From assembly GCA_963693365.1 (NCBI GenBank), contig CAVNZM010000046.1, forward strand, positions 1 to 30,460: a stretch of 30,460 nt of DNA, written 5' to 3'. Of this stretch, positions 21,166 to 29,143 are shown piece by piece (the first letter of the stretch is position 1; every line of letters begins with the position of its first letter). A program made the position numbers and the translations under genes. A model generated the notes under the pieces. It worked only from the letters and a program-made list of their open reading frames with translations. It was not told the origin of the DNA and ran no database searches. Origin of the DNA: Amoebidium appalachense (lineage: Eukaryota; Ichthyosporea).

Positions 21166-22671
21166 ATGGCACACGGGCGAGGGAGGGATGTAGTGGAAAG
21201 ATTTCCCGTGAAGCCGCGCTGCTTTTTCAGGTTCGTAAAGAAAAATGCAGAACATTTTGTGGAAGAAACGCCGGTCTCCCCCAGCACTCAGACGTACGCA
21301 TGGACACCGGAAAACGGTTGCCTCTCCCTCTCCCTGGAAAGCACAGAACCCGACACGATCCCGGTGTATCTTGCCTGTGTTAAACGTCTCCGGTTCGATG
21401 CGCAACAGGATGGCTACTCCGTGAATATCGAGTTCGAGAACCAAGATAGTCCTGGGATACGCACCTTCGACACAACTTACGATTCGGTTCGAAACTTCAT
21501 GTTGGACAAGAGGGGCAATGCTTTCAAGGAGATCATGGTGAAGCACGCCCCATACCAGATCGAGGAGTACAAAAAGAGTACCATCCCTGGGAACCCAACA
21601 CCCCCATATTTGCAGGAGGATTCGGTAGCAGACCTCTTGTTTGACAAACTGTACCGCGGGGCCCAACAAATTTCGGGGTCCATAAAAGATTTGATAGGGG
21701 TGGGGTCTGTGTGGACTTCGCCTGCAGTAGAGGGGAGAACCAATACTATAGTAATGCTACAGACATATCTTCCGAAGTCCACAATTTTCGCCCCCGGAGA
21801 ATTGCTCCGTACACAACCCAACAACGAGTCAATGACTGTCCAGCAATCGTTTAGGAATCTCAGGAACGATGGCTTCATGACCACCATATCGATGCCTAAA
21901 TGGAAGTTCTTTTTTAGGAACGAACTCGCGACAATGTTGTTCCAATGGCTGACTGACCCCCAACGGGTGCCCTACTTTATTATATACACAGGTGAAGTGC
22001 ACCATGCTTCTGTCATCATACTCGTTTCAGGTGACAAGTCGAGTATAGTTCTGGAGTTCTTCAATGTCCATGCCCCGAGTAGCACGTTGACAAAAGCCCT
22101 TGTCTCATTCATGAGAAGCGCTGATCCCACAGGCAAGCTGAAAGACATACTTCGATCCCTCAAACCCGAAAGGGTTTGCACTGATTTGCAAAATCTTCAT
22201 GGAAAAAGGACATTGTACGACGAATTGTTTGACAGAGACGAGGTGGTCGATGGGGCCTGTGCGTCTTGGTTGAGTATTTATATACTGCTGCGGACTTCAC
22301 AAGCCGACTGGTCGTCCATACCGGGTGCGGATGGGCACACCATAGGCGAGCGGATCTGCAACTTCATCAAGACGAAAATCGCAAGGGATGGGGGATTCCA
22401 AGCGGTCTATAAGGTCGGGGGAACGATCGCGATGTACGGAAAGCGCCTGATCGAACTCTACGGGGCTAAGATGTATCAAACTGCGGATTGGTGGGCGCAA
22501 GACGGCGTCAATCAACAGGAGCGTTACCGAGAGGTCGTGGACATGGTGCTTTCCAAGAAAGTTCTCGTATTGACCGATGCCGAGCTTAAGGATGCAGGAC
22601 TGCCAACACGCAAGGACGGCGAGCAACTTGTGAACGAGGTCCGAGAACAAGCGGCGCGCCTCCTCCCCTGA
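21166..22671 (+). CDS. Putative Ulp1/adenain-like cysteine protease, paralogue 1 (501 aa)
   Basis: It is clearly homologous to the 508-aa minus gene at 27494-29020. Shared blocks include KP-x-CFF-(R/K)-FVK, IGVGSV-x-x-SPAV, LLRTS and GERVCN-like segments. A His (H280 in HHASVII), an Asn (N300 in EFFN), a Gln (Q342 in DLQ) and a Cys (C365 in GACASWLSIYILL) are all conserved between the copies. They occur in the His-Asn-Gln-Cys order of C48/C5-type proteases, which process virion proteins in adenoviruses, asfarviruses and poxviruses. The Gln is further from the Cys than usual, and the N-terminal 260 residues are an extra domain. A domesticated or inactive relative is possible. The DNA is lower in GC than most neighbours. 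Confidence 0.7.
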   Translation: MAHGRGRDVVERFPVKPRCFFRFVKKNAEHFVEETPVSPSTQTYAWTPENGCLSLSLESTEPDTIPVYLACVKRLRFDAQQDGYSVNIEFENQDSPGIRTFDTTYDSVRNFMLDKRGNAFKEIMVKHAPYQIEEYKKSTIPGNPTPPYLQEDSVADLLFDKLYRGAQQISGSIKDLIGVGSVWTSPAVEGRTNTIVMLQTYLPKSTIFAPGELLRTQPNNESMTVQQSFRNLRNDGFMTTISMPKWKFFFRNELATMLFQWLTDPQRVPYFIIYTGEVHHASVIILVSGDKSSIVLEFFNVHAPSSTLTKALVSFMRSADPTGKLKDILRSLKPERVCTDLQNLHGKRTLYDELFDRDEVVDGACASWLSIYILLRTSQADWSSIPGADGHTIGERICNFIKTKIARDGGFQAVYKVGGTIAMYGKRLIELYGAKMYQTADWWAQDGVNQQERYREVVDMVLSKKVLVLTDAELKDAGLPTRKDGEQLVNEVREQAARLLP

Positions 22672-22713
22672 GGGCATCAAAAGGTCAAGAATTGAGGTGG
22701 ATTGATCCCTGCC

Positions 22714-23079
22714 TCAGCGGAGGACCTCCCTTCTCAGCGCAGCGGCCAGCCGCGCGAGCCAGGCGGTGCGGTCGTCGCCCAGGCGTGTGGCAAAGTCGGC
22801 ATAGGACATCTGTGCCGAGAACCATTGACCCTTCTCCTCGTTCCAGTAGCGCAGGCCGTTGACATTGGAAACTTCCATGCGCGGGCACCGGCCGCATTCG
22901 CCAAAACGGGCTGTGTCGGCCTCCCAGCCCGCGGCCAGGCGCTTGTCATAAAGCAGGGCGGCACAGGCGGGTGCGTCGCAGGGCGGGTCACGACCGAACA
23001 CCGTGCGCACCGCATCTCGCAGCGCAAGCGCAAGCAGGGTGGTCACGCAGAGGGCCATGAGCAGGAGTACCAGCTGCAT
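22714..23079 (-). CDS. Signal-anchored Cys-containing protein, 121 aa
   Basis: An N-terminal hydrophobic segment (QLVLLLMALCVTTLLALAL) serves as signal peptide or anchor. The exposed part has Cys residues at CDAPAC and GECGRCPR, probably disulphide-bonded, followed by a mixed helix ending in LARLAAALRREVLR. No family is recognised. A short remnant of a paralogue lies at 18869-18906. It is divergent from the plus gene at 23128 (48-nt gap) and opens a cluster of secreted or membrane proteins. Confidence 0.65.
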   Translation of the reverse strand: MQLVLLLMALCVTTLLALALRDAVRTVFGRDPPCDAPACAALLYDKRLAAGWEADTARFGECGRCPRMEVSNVNGLRYWNEEKGQWFSAQMSYADFATRLGDDRTAWLARLAAALRREVLR

Positions 23080-23127
23080 TGTTACGTCACGGGCGCATTT
23101 TGTGCCGGCTTAATCTTCCTGTAGTGC

Positions 23128-23716
23128 ATGCACATCACGCACGGCGACCGCTTCGTCAGCCGCAACCTCGCGCTGCTCAGCTGCCCGGTGGAGTGGCCCG
23201 AGGACCTGGCCAACACGAGGCACACGGGCATGGGCCTGCGGTGGCGGCGTGACGGCGACAAGGTCACCGCCATGCTCGGTGAGACACGCATGTACTGGAG
23301 GGCGCTGCCCGAGGCCAACGTCGTCACGTTCACCGATGACCCGGCTCAGGCGAGCTCTTTTGGGTTCAGCGACTGCCCGCTCCCGCAGCCCAACCACGTT
23401 CCCGACACGGGTCTGGCGGGCGTGCGGGTGCGTCTGCACGACAAAGACCTGCCGGCTCTCCCCCCACCTAGCGCACCGCCCCCAGGGCCGCGTGGAGCTC
23501 GGCGTGGCCTTCTCCATCGGCGTGCTCGGCGTGGGGCCCCTGCCCATGCCCTCGTGGTTTGTGTCCTCGGTCGCAGACACGAGCCCCACCATGCAGTATG
23601 GGTTCCGCGGCGTCAACCTTGCGCTGTGCCTGCTGCACGTGTGGCGCGTGCGCGTGTGCGTGGACCTGTTCCCGTTCCCGGGCCTGACGCTTTTTCTGGC
23701 GCTGCTCGAGCTCTGA
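23128..23716 (+). CDS. Hypothetical protein with an internal frame change (frameshift or short intron)
   Basis: The first frame from ATG 23128 reads as a normal protein up to about 23455. The +1 frame then continues naturally (GRVELGVAFSIGVLGVG...) to a TGA at 23714-23716 and contains hydrophobic strands. Two explanations fit. One is an extra base in the C6 run (23460-23465). The other is a 58-nt intron at 23428-23485, which starts GTGCGT, ends CCCCCAG, and joins complete codons. No family is recognised. A longer single-frame reading that fuses into the next gene is rejected. Product length would be about 176-195 aa. Confidence 0.55.
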
Positions 23717-23736
23717 TATTTTGTAGCCATCTATCA

Positions 23737-24132
23737 ATGCGTGCGCTGCTCCTGTGTCCCCCCCTGCTTGCACTGGTCCTTGCGGCCCCCGAGTGCCTGG
23801 TGTTTGCGAGCTCGGCAACCCTTGCGGCAACCACCGCGCACGTGCCGCCCAGCTCCACTGCCGAAACAAAGACGTGGTGGGCGACCCTGACGCACGTGGA
23901 GACCGTTGCAGCCACCACCACAGCCGCCGCTTCGATTCAAACCATCGAAACCACCTCGGCCTCGGAAACTCCCACCGAAACGGACACCGACGTATTCGAG
24001 ATCCCCACCTCCATCACTGAAGGCGACCCAACCGACGAACCCATGCCCACGATGCCCGTGGACCCGCCCGCACCACCCGCCGGGGTGAACGCATCCAACT
24101 GGGAGTGCCGTTGCACGCTCATCAGACGTTAA
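23737..24132 (+). CDS. Secreted Thr/Ser/Pro-rich (mucin-like) protein, 131 aa
   Basis: A clear signal peptide (RALLLCPPLLALVLAAPECLV) opens the protein. Residues about 30-110 are dominated by Thr, Ser, Ala and Glu (TTAAASIQTIETTSASETPT), typical of an O-glycosylated stalk. Pro-rich PDPPAPPA-like sequence and a two-Cys tail (WECRC) end it. No transmembrane segment follows the stalk, so it is secreted or held through another protein. ATG 23737 is the first ATG after the previous stop. It probably acts at the virion or infected-cell surface. Confidence 0.65.
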   Translation: MRALLLCPPLLALVLAAPECLVFASSATLAATTAHVPPSSTAETKTWWATLTHVETVAATTTAAASIQTIETTSASETPTETDTDVFEIPTSITEGDPTDEPMPTMPVDPPAPPAGVNASNWECRCTLIRR

Positions 24133-24212
24133 TCATTTCTCGGAAAACCAGAGTTGGCCTGTCCATTCTTTGTTTTGTTCAGCCACGCCAGCTTTTAATT
24201 TGCGCAAGAAGA

Positions 24213-24716
24213 ATGGACTTGTCAAATGCGATTGCCTTAATCATTCTAATGCTTACTATCGGTGTGTTGGCATGGGCATACATCAAGTACGAACCCAAAC
24301 CTGCCCCTGGCAAAAACGACAGTACCCCTAAGCCTGGCCCCGGCAAAAACGACAGTACCCCTGCAGTCGCACGGACACAGTGGTATGCTTTCGACCAAGT
24401 GGGGGACCACAGCACGGACAACACGTTTAACGACTGGCAAGACCCGGTGAACTATGGGTACACGTCGGCCAGTCAGTGCATTAACCGATGCCAATCTATG
24501 AGCGGATGCCAACAGGTGGGCTATTCGCCATGGCAGGATATGGACGGGAAGCGGCCAAAAGGCTATTGCTACATGAGAAAAGCCGTCAAGAAATGGCCGT
24601 TGGATGCGTGGTCAAACAAGTCCGGTGTGGCTGCATCGGAATCGCAGGTCACGTATGTGATGGCCGCACAAGTGCCGGAGAGCGAGAAGCAACATGGCAA
24701 GCTGGTTGAGTTCTAG
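24213..24716 (+). CDS. Membrane-anchored PAN/apple-like domain protein, 167 aa
   Basis: Residues 5-24 (NAIALIILMLTIGVLAWAYI) form a signal anchor. A linker has two near-perfect 11-residue repeats containing GKNDSTP, encoded by 33-bp direct repeats at 24297-24329 and 24330-24362. From about 55 onward the order W-Y-A-F..., then SASQCINRC, SGCQQVGY and KGYCYM gives Cys89, Cys93, Cys99 and Cys119. This fits the PAN/apple pattern of a disulphide-closed helix followed by strands. PAN domains bind glycans or proteins, so a host-attachment or surface role is inferred. ATG 24213 is the first one before the anchor. Confidence 0.6.
   Translation: MDLSNAIALIILMLTIGVLAWAYIKYEPKPAPGKNDSTPKPGPGKNDSTPAVARTQWYAFDQVGDHSTDNTFNDWQDPVNYGYTSASQCINRCQSMSGCQQVGYSPWQDMDGKRPKGYCYMRKAVKKWPLDAWSNKSGVAASESQVTYVMAAQVPESEKQHGKLVEF
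24297..24362 (+). repeat. 33-bp direct repeat (two copies) in the linker of the PAN-like gene
   Basis: Copies at 24297-24329 and 24330-24362 are nearly identical and in frame, so they lengthen the stalk by 11 residues each. Confidence 0.85.
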
Positions 24717-24894
24717 CATGAATCAGATGAACAAATGTAAGAAAGGCTGGCATTTCCATTGCCCCCTGGTTTGGGTGCACGCTGCTACAAAGATATTTGG
24801 CAACCTTGTTTTTCTTTGTCGTGTATATGGCCAATTTGATGGCTGTTTGATCTTGTGTCTAGAGCTGGCTTCTTTTTTATTGTGCCCCAATGTA

Positions 24895-26253
24895 ATGTCG
24901 CATGCGCGCTCCCGCATCCTTGACGACATGGCGTCCCACATCGATTTCTCGGCAGCCGTGGCGCGCCGGGCAGCGTTCCCGCACGGGCCAGCCCTGCCCT
25001 CGGCCCCCCGCAGCGTGTCGGTGCCGAGCGAGGCGCCCCCGCGTGTCGAGCCCCCGCAGCCGCCGCAGGGCCAGTGGCGCTACCACTTCGTGACGGGCGG
25101 GTCCGAGTGCCGGCCGCTGCAGGTGGAGTTTCCCGCCACCCAGTCCGTGCACGGCATCCGTGTTGAGGGCATCAAGGCGCACAGCGTGTACGACGTGTGC
25201 GAGGGCGCCAACAAGCTCACGCTGTCGCTGTCGTACCTGGACTCGCCCGACGGCCGGCCCCCAGGCATGTGGGTGAAGGCGTCCACCGACGTGTACCTGC
25301 CTGTGGGCAACTACACCCTGGACACCCTGTGCGCCGAACTCGAGATGCGTCTGGACGCCGCCATCGCCGCATGCTTCAACCCCAGCTACAGCCCCGAGGA
25401 GGTGGCGGACATTTTGGAGATGTACCCGGACACGCTGCCCTACTACGCCAGCGTCACACACACGGAGCGGTTGCGCCGGGACGCCGAGCGCAACGGCGAG
25501 GCGTGGACCAGGCACCAGGACTTTGTGTGCAAGACGCGGTGGGCGCCACGCCGGCAGGGCCCGCGCGACGAGATCGCATTCGAGGCGCTGATGCTCGCGC
25601 AGCTGTACTACAGGGAGAACGCATGGGCGTGGCGTGAGCTGGCCAACGAGCGTGACACCCACGGGCGCATCCAGTGGCCGTTCCACAACACGCTGTACAA
25701 CCTCATGACGCCCTCGAAGCTCGCGCTGCCCGGGCGACTGGTCATCAGCATCCACCACCGCAAGAACATGGACCCGGACACCATGAAGCACTGGCTGCCG
25801 TATGCGTCGGTGCCGACGTTCTCGCTTGACGTGTGCCGGGGGCTCGGGAGCGTGCTGGGAATGGCGGCCGGCGCGCACGTCAGCCACAGCCTGACAGCGG
25901 GGCTGCCTCCGCTGGCCCGCTACTTCGACGGGCGAGACCATGCGGCCGTGGAGGAGGGCGACCAGCAGCTGCCGTGCCAGGGCGACAACATCCAGTGCGT
26001 GTTTGGGACGGATGCACCCCTGGGCCCGCGGGGGGCGCTCATGGTGCACGTCATGCAGGGCGAGACGAACCTGCAGGGGCGCATCATGGCGCCGGGCGTG
26101 CAGGGGGCGGCGGGCGGGGCGGTGGACGACATGCTGGCGAGCCCGCAGATCTTGGGGACGCTGGACCACGTCGACACGCTGCGGCTGGTGGTGGTGGACG
26201 AGACCGGGACAAGGGTGACTGGCTGTTTCTCGGCGCTGGTCGCGGTTAAATAA
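24895..26253 (+). CDS. Putative virion structural protein, 452 aa
   Basis: The N-terminal 60 residues are Pro/Ala-rich and disordered. Residues about 75-153 carry VEFPATQSVHGIRVEGIKA and STDVYLPVGNYTLDTLCAELE, the same strand-turn-helix module (P-x-G-x-Y-T) seen near residue 181 of the 875-aa protein. The C-terminus (DTLRLVVVDETGTRVTGCFSALVAVK) also parallels that protein's ending. No transmembrane segment is present. The pair could be distant paralogues forming fibres, pentons or minor capsid pieces. ATG 24928 is an alternative start. AATAAA overlaps the TAA stop. The DNA is very GC-rich, unlike the middle of the 875-aa gene. Confidence 0.72.
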   Translation: MSHARSRILDDMASHIDFSAAVARRAAFPHGPALPSAPRSVSVPSEAPPRVEPPQPPQGQWRYHFVTGGSECRPLQVEFPATQSVHGIRVEGIKAHSVYDVCEGANKLTLSLSYLDSPDGRPPGMWVKASTDVYLPVGNYTLDTLCAELEMRLDAAIAACFNPSYSPEEVADILEMYPDTLPYYASVTHTERLRRDAERNGEAWTRHQDFVCKTRWAPRRQGPRDEIAFEALMLAQLYYRENAWAWRELANERDTHGRIQWPFHNTLYNLMTPSKLALPGRLVISIHHRKNMDPDTMKHWLPYASVPTFSLDVCRGLGSVLGMAAGAHVSHSLTAGLPPLARYFDGRDHAAVEEGDQQLPCQGDNIQCVFGTDAPLGPRGALMVHVMQGETNLQGRIMAPGVQGAAGGAVDDMLASPQILGTLDHVDTLRLVVVDETGTRVTGCFSALVAVK

Positions 26254-26254
26254 A
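26249..26254 (+). terminator. AATAAA overlapping the TAA stop of the 452-aa gene
   Basis: The last codons read AAA TAA AAG, so the polyadenylation signal contains the stop codon. Confidence 0.55.
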
Positions 26255-26280
26255 AGAGACTCCCAGATAATTCCTGACCT

Positions 26281-26796
26281 CTACCCGCCCATAGCCGCCC
26301 TGTCAGCGGGGCGTTCAACCTGTGGGAACCTAGGCACGAACGAGAAGGACTCGAATGTCGCGTACGCCGCACGGCGCGCCACAGCCATGCCGCAGTGACG
26401 CGCGCGCTCCTGGAACTGCTGGTAGCGGTCGGTGTACTGGGGATCGGACGACGTCTCCATGAGGAACACGCCAAACCTGTCCTCCTCCTCGTCACCGAAG
26501 AAGATGATGTTGACGACGACGGGGACCCCCTCGAGCCGCCCGACCATGAGCCAGTTGTAGTGCCCCCTCCCATGGATCATCCAGGGCTCCCGCGCCTGTG
26601 CGCTTTCGATCAAGAACAGAAACGACTCCTGCCCGGACAACACATCCTCGCACGGCAGTGTCAGCTGCAAGTAGAATGTGTTCGGCTGGCCCAGCCGTGG
26701 TATCATTTCGGCCAAATCCGAGCCGCCGTCGATAAACACCTCGTGGTCGTAATCCGCGTCCCATCCCCATGTGGCCTGTGAAGTCCCGATTCCCAT
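26281..26796 (-). CDS. Putative N-myristoylated 171-aa protein
   Basis: The protein begins MGIGTS, matching the N-myristoylation pattern M-G-x-x-x-S/T, as does the protein at 15862. It is compact and beta-rich (NTFYLQLTLPCEDVL, VPVVVNIIFFGDEEEDRFGVFL), with a basic helical tail, and has one Cys in each half. ATG 26796 is chosen; longer frames run antisense through the RuvC gene and are not credible. No family is recognised. It is divergent from RuvC, with 78 nt between the two starts. Confidence 0.6.
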   Translation of the reverse strand: MGIGTSQATWGWDADYDHEVFIDGGSDLAEMIPRLGQPNTFYLQLTLPCEDVLSGQESFLFLIESAQAREPWMIHGRGHYNWLMVGRLEGVPVVVNIIFFGDEEEDRFGVFLMETSSDPQYTDRYQQFQERARHCGMAVARRAAYATFESFSFVPRFPQVERPADRAAMGG

Positions 26797-26838
26797 GCCT
26801 GTGCCAACAATATTCTTGTAAACGAGTTGGGCAGGGAA

Positions 26839-26849
26839 GCATAAAAGGG
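26839..26849 (+). promoter_or_regulatory. TATA-like box (GCATAAAAGGG) of the RuvC gene
   Basis: ATAAAA flanked by GGG lies about 27-30 nt before the ATG at 26875. It deviates from GGTATA only at the first positions. Confidence 0.5.
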
Positions 26850-26874
26850 AATCCCCCAACCCCCCACCCTCACA

Positions 26875-27474
26875 ATGCGTGTGGCCGCCATCGACATCGG
26901 CTTCCTGAACCTGGTGGTGTGCGTGCTCAGCACGACCGACGACCCCGCCACGCCCTTCATCATCCACACGTGGGACCGCTGGCTCGTGGGCAACCCGGAC
27001 ACCACGGCCACGGTGCTGGTGGAGCTGCTGCTGCGCCGGCTGCACGAGGACCGCGCGCTGTTCGCGGACGTCGACATGGTCGTCATCGAGCGCCAGATGG
27101 TCACCAAGCTGAGCGTGCTGGCGCACGCGCTGCAGGCGTACTTCCTCACCCTCAGATTGACCAATGGCCACGGGCCCGGCGTGGTGCTGCAGCACGGCAC
27201 GCGCAAGAACCAGTGCGGGGCGTGGCTCGCCCGCCACGGAATGGCTCCTGCGGAGACGGGCAAGGCGGGGTATGCGGTGTACAAGCGGCGTGCGGTGGTC
27301 GACACGCAGCAAGCGCTCAAGCTGCAGAGTGAGCAGGGGTGGCGGGACAAGTTTGGGCGGGAGGGCAAGAAGGACGACATGGCGGATGCGCTGCTGCACG
27401 GTCTGTGGTACCTGTTCTGTCGGAATCAGAAGGGGGGGGTCACGCTGAAAGAAGGCAGACAGTGTTCAAAATAA
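26875..27474 (+). CDS. RuvC-like Holliday-junction resolvase (poxvirus A22 type), 199 aa
   Basis: The RNase H-fold signature is complete. AAIDIGFLNL carries the first Asp (D7), MVVIERQM the catalytic Glu (E71), and KKDDMADALLHGLWY the C-terminal Asp pair region (D166, D167, D170). This is the motif set of nucleocytovirus Holliday-junction resolvases, which cut concatemeric or recombining DNA before packaging. It starts about 30 nt after a TATA-like element and ends with AATAAA (27470-27475) overlapping the TAA stop. It is convergent with protease paralogue 2, 19 nt away. Length is typical for the family. Confidence 0.9.
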   Translation: MRVAAIDIGFLNLVVCVLSTTDDPATPFIIHTWDRWLVGNPDTTATVLVELLLRRLHEDRALFADVDMVVIERQMVTKLSVLAHALQAYFLTLRLTNGHGPGVVLQHGTRKNQCGAWLARHGMAPAETGKAGYAVYKRRAVVDTQQALKLQSEQGWRDKFGREGKKDDMADALLHGLWYLFCRNQKGGVTLKEGRQCSK

Positions 27475-27475
27475 A
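27470..27475 (+). terminator. AATAAA overlapping the RuvC stop codon
   Basis: The TAA at 27472-27474 lies inside the AATAAA. Confidence 0.55.
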
Positions 27476-27493
27476 GTTGGCAATCGCCCCTGC

Positions 27494-29020
27494 TCATGCG
27501 AGCACACTTGCATTCGGAGTTGTCGCTGCTGCTTTCGCGATGTCTTCCACAAGCCGCTCTCCATCCCTGCGCCTCGGCAGTCCTGCGGCTTCAAGCTCGG
27601 CATCGGTCAACACGACCGTTTTCTTGGTTATTACCTCTCTTATTACCTGTGTGTACCGTGGGTCATCAAGATTCGGCTGCACCACATTTATCTCTCCTCC
27701 ATGCATCTTAGCCCAGTAGAGTTCGGTCAGTTGCTTCCCGTACAGGGACAGCACGGCCCCGATTTTGTAGACTGCCCGGAATCCTCTGTCCACCTTCTCA
27801 AGCTTTGTCGTTATATGATTGCAGACCCGTTCCCCAATGGTGTTTCCATTGCCCGGTTGGGAACCCCAGTCGAAGCTTGACGTGCGCAGGAGTATGTAGA
27901 CCATCAACCAGGAGGCACATGCCGAGTCGTGTATTTCGTTTCTATCGACAAGTCCCTCATACAAAACCCTCCTAAAACTTGTCTGAAGGCTCTTACATAC
28001 AGATTCGTGTTGGTAGGTGCGCAGAACTTTCGAGCTTCCAGTGTAACCGGCCCCCTCAAGGAACATACAGAGGGCGTCAGCGATTAGCCCTGCCGGGGCA
28101 GACATGTTAAAGCACTCGACCACCTTGACTTGCGAATCGATAATGACAACAGAAGCATGCTCTGGGCTCGACACATGCATTATATAGTAGCGCTCACGTT
28201 CTTGGCTTTTCAGCCATGAAGAGAGGTTCGACACGAATGCTTTCGGGCATCTGAAACCCCACTTTCCTGCTGACACCTTCCAAGTGGACATTTTACCATT
28301 GTCCGTCACAACACTGAGTGCTGGTGTGGACTTGGGGACAGCATCACTATTATGCTCTATTTTGAGGGATGTCCAGGGGTGTGCAGGGGAAAAACGAACA
28401 GATTTTGGCAGATAGGTTTGCAGCAGTACGAAGGTGTTGTCCCGAGACCTGGCGCCACACCCTGCCACAGCCGGTGAGGCTTCAACGGAGCCAACCCCAA
28501 TCAGCTCGGTCAGTGACTTCTGAAGATCAACGAGACCGTTGTACCAGTCAAATAGAAGTGGCCACGTTTTTTGTATGTCCTCCATCATGTCCGAGGGCGT
28601 AGGTCTTCCAGGGACAATAGCCTGTTTGTACTTTTCGGCCACGTAGGGAGCACACTTCACCACAATCGACCCGAAACGGTGCTTCCGCTGGTCCACGAGA
28701 AACCGGCTTTTTGAATCATACCTTACAGCAAACTTGTATTCCGTACCAGCTGTTTGACGCATACAAATAAACAACAATCTGTAGCCACCCAGCCCTGCTT
28801 CAAAAACCAGAGATGTAACACAGGTCAGACAGACTGGTTCGACATCATTTTGAGTGCTCCACAAGTTGATGGAGAGACAGACGTCCCCCATAGCCCACTT
28901 GTATGTCTGGGTGTTGCGGGGTTTCAGATGTGCGTCTTCCAACTTGAAATGTTGGGTATTGCGTTTGACAAACTTGAAGAAGCAGTAGGGCTTTACCGAC
29001 AATGTCTGTGTTGAAGCCAT
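27494..29020 (-). CDS. Putative Ulp1/adenain-like cysteine protease, paralogue 2 (508 aa)
   Basis: It is the full-length partner of the 501-aa plus gene at 21166, in opposite orientation and about 5 kb away. The conserved His (H288 in EHASVVII), Asn (N305 in ECFN), Gln (Q346 in SLQ) and Cys (C368 in SACASWLMVYILL) are all retained, so the candidate catalytic set has survived divergence in both copies. Surrounding positions differ widely, which implies an old duplication. ATG 29020 is the first ATG. The gene has moderate GC, like paralogue 1 and unlike the RuvC gene it faces. Confidence 0.7.
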   Translation of the reverse strand: MASTQTLSVKPYCFFKFVKRNTQHFKLEDAHLKPRNTQTYKWAMGDVCLSINLWSTQNDVEPVCLTCVTSLVFEAGLGGYRLLFICMRQTAGTEYKFAVRYDSKSRFLVDQRKHRFGSIVVKCAPYVAEKYKQAIVPGRPTPSDMMEDIQKTWPLLFDWYNGLVDLQKSLTELIGVGSVEASPAVAGCGARSRDNTFVLLQTYLPKSVRFSPAHPWTSLKIEHNSDAVPKSTPALSVVTDNGKMSTWKVSAGKWGFRCPKAFVSNLSSWLKSQERERYYIMHVSSPEHASVVIIDSQVKVVECFNMSAPAGLIADALCMFLEGAGYTGSSKVLRTYQHESVCKSLQTSFRRVLYEGLVDRNEIHDSACASWLMVYILLRTSSFDWGSQPGNGNTIGERVCNHITTKLEKVDRGFRAVYKIGAVLSLYGKQLTELYWAKMHGGEINVVQPNLDDPRYTQVIREVITKKTVVLTDAELEAAGLPRRRDGERLVEDIAKAAATTPNASVLA

Positions 29021-29143
29021 CTACACAACAGCCGAATTTTTCGACATATGGGTGGTTCCCTGGGACAGTTTCGGATGGGTTCCCGCGCGGGGGTGGGGGG
29101 GGGGGGATTGCGTCCATTCTGTGACCGATATATGCAAAAGAGT

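Noticed and set aside
23128-24132. A single 334-aa protein
   Set aside because: The middle is Arg/Pro/Ala-rich out-of-frame sequence. It fuses the start of one gene to a downstream gene that has its own ATG and signal peptide at 23737.
24877-26169. 430-aa minus-strand frame
   Set aside because: Antisense of the 452-aa structural gene, His/Arg/Val-rich, no promoter.
26797-27399. N-terminal extension of the 171-aa minus gene to 372 aa
   Set aside because: The extension is the antisense of RuvC, His/Arg/Val-rich and without motifs; ATG 26796 is a natural start.
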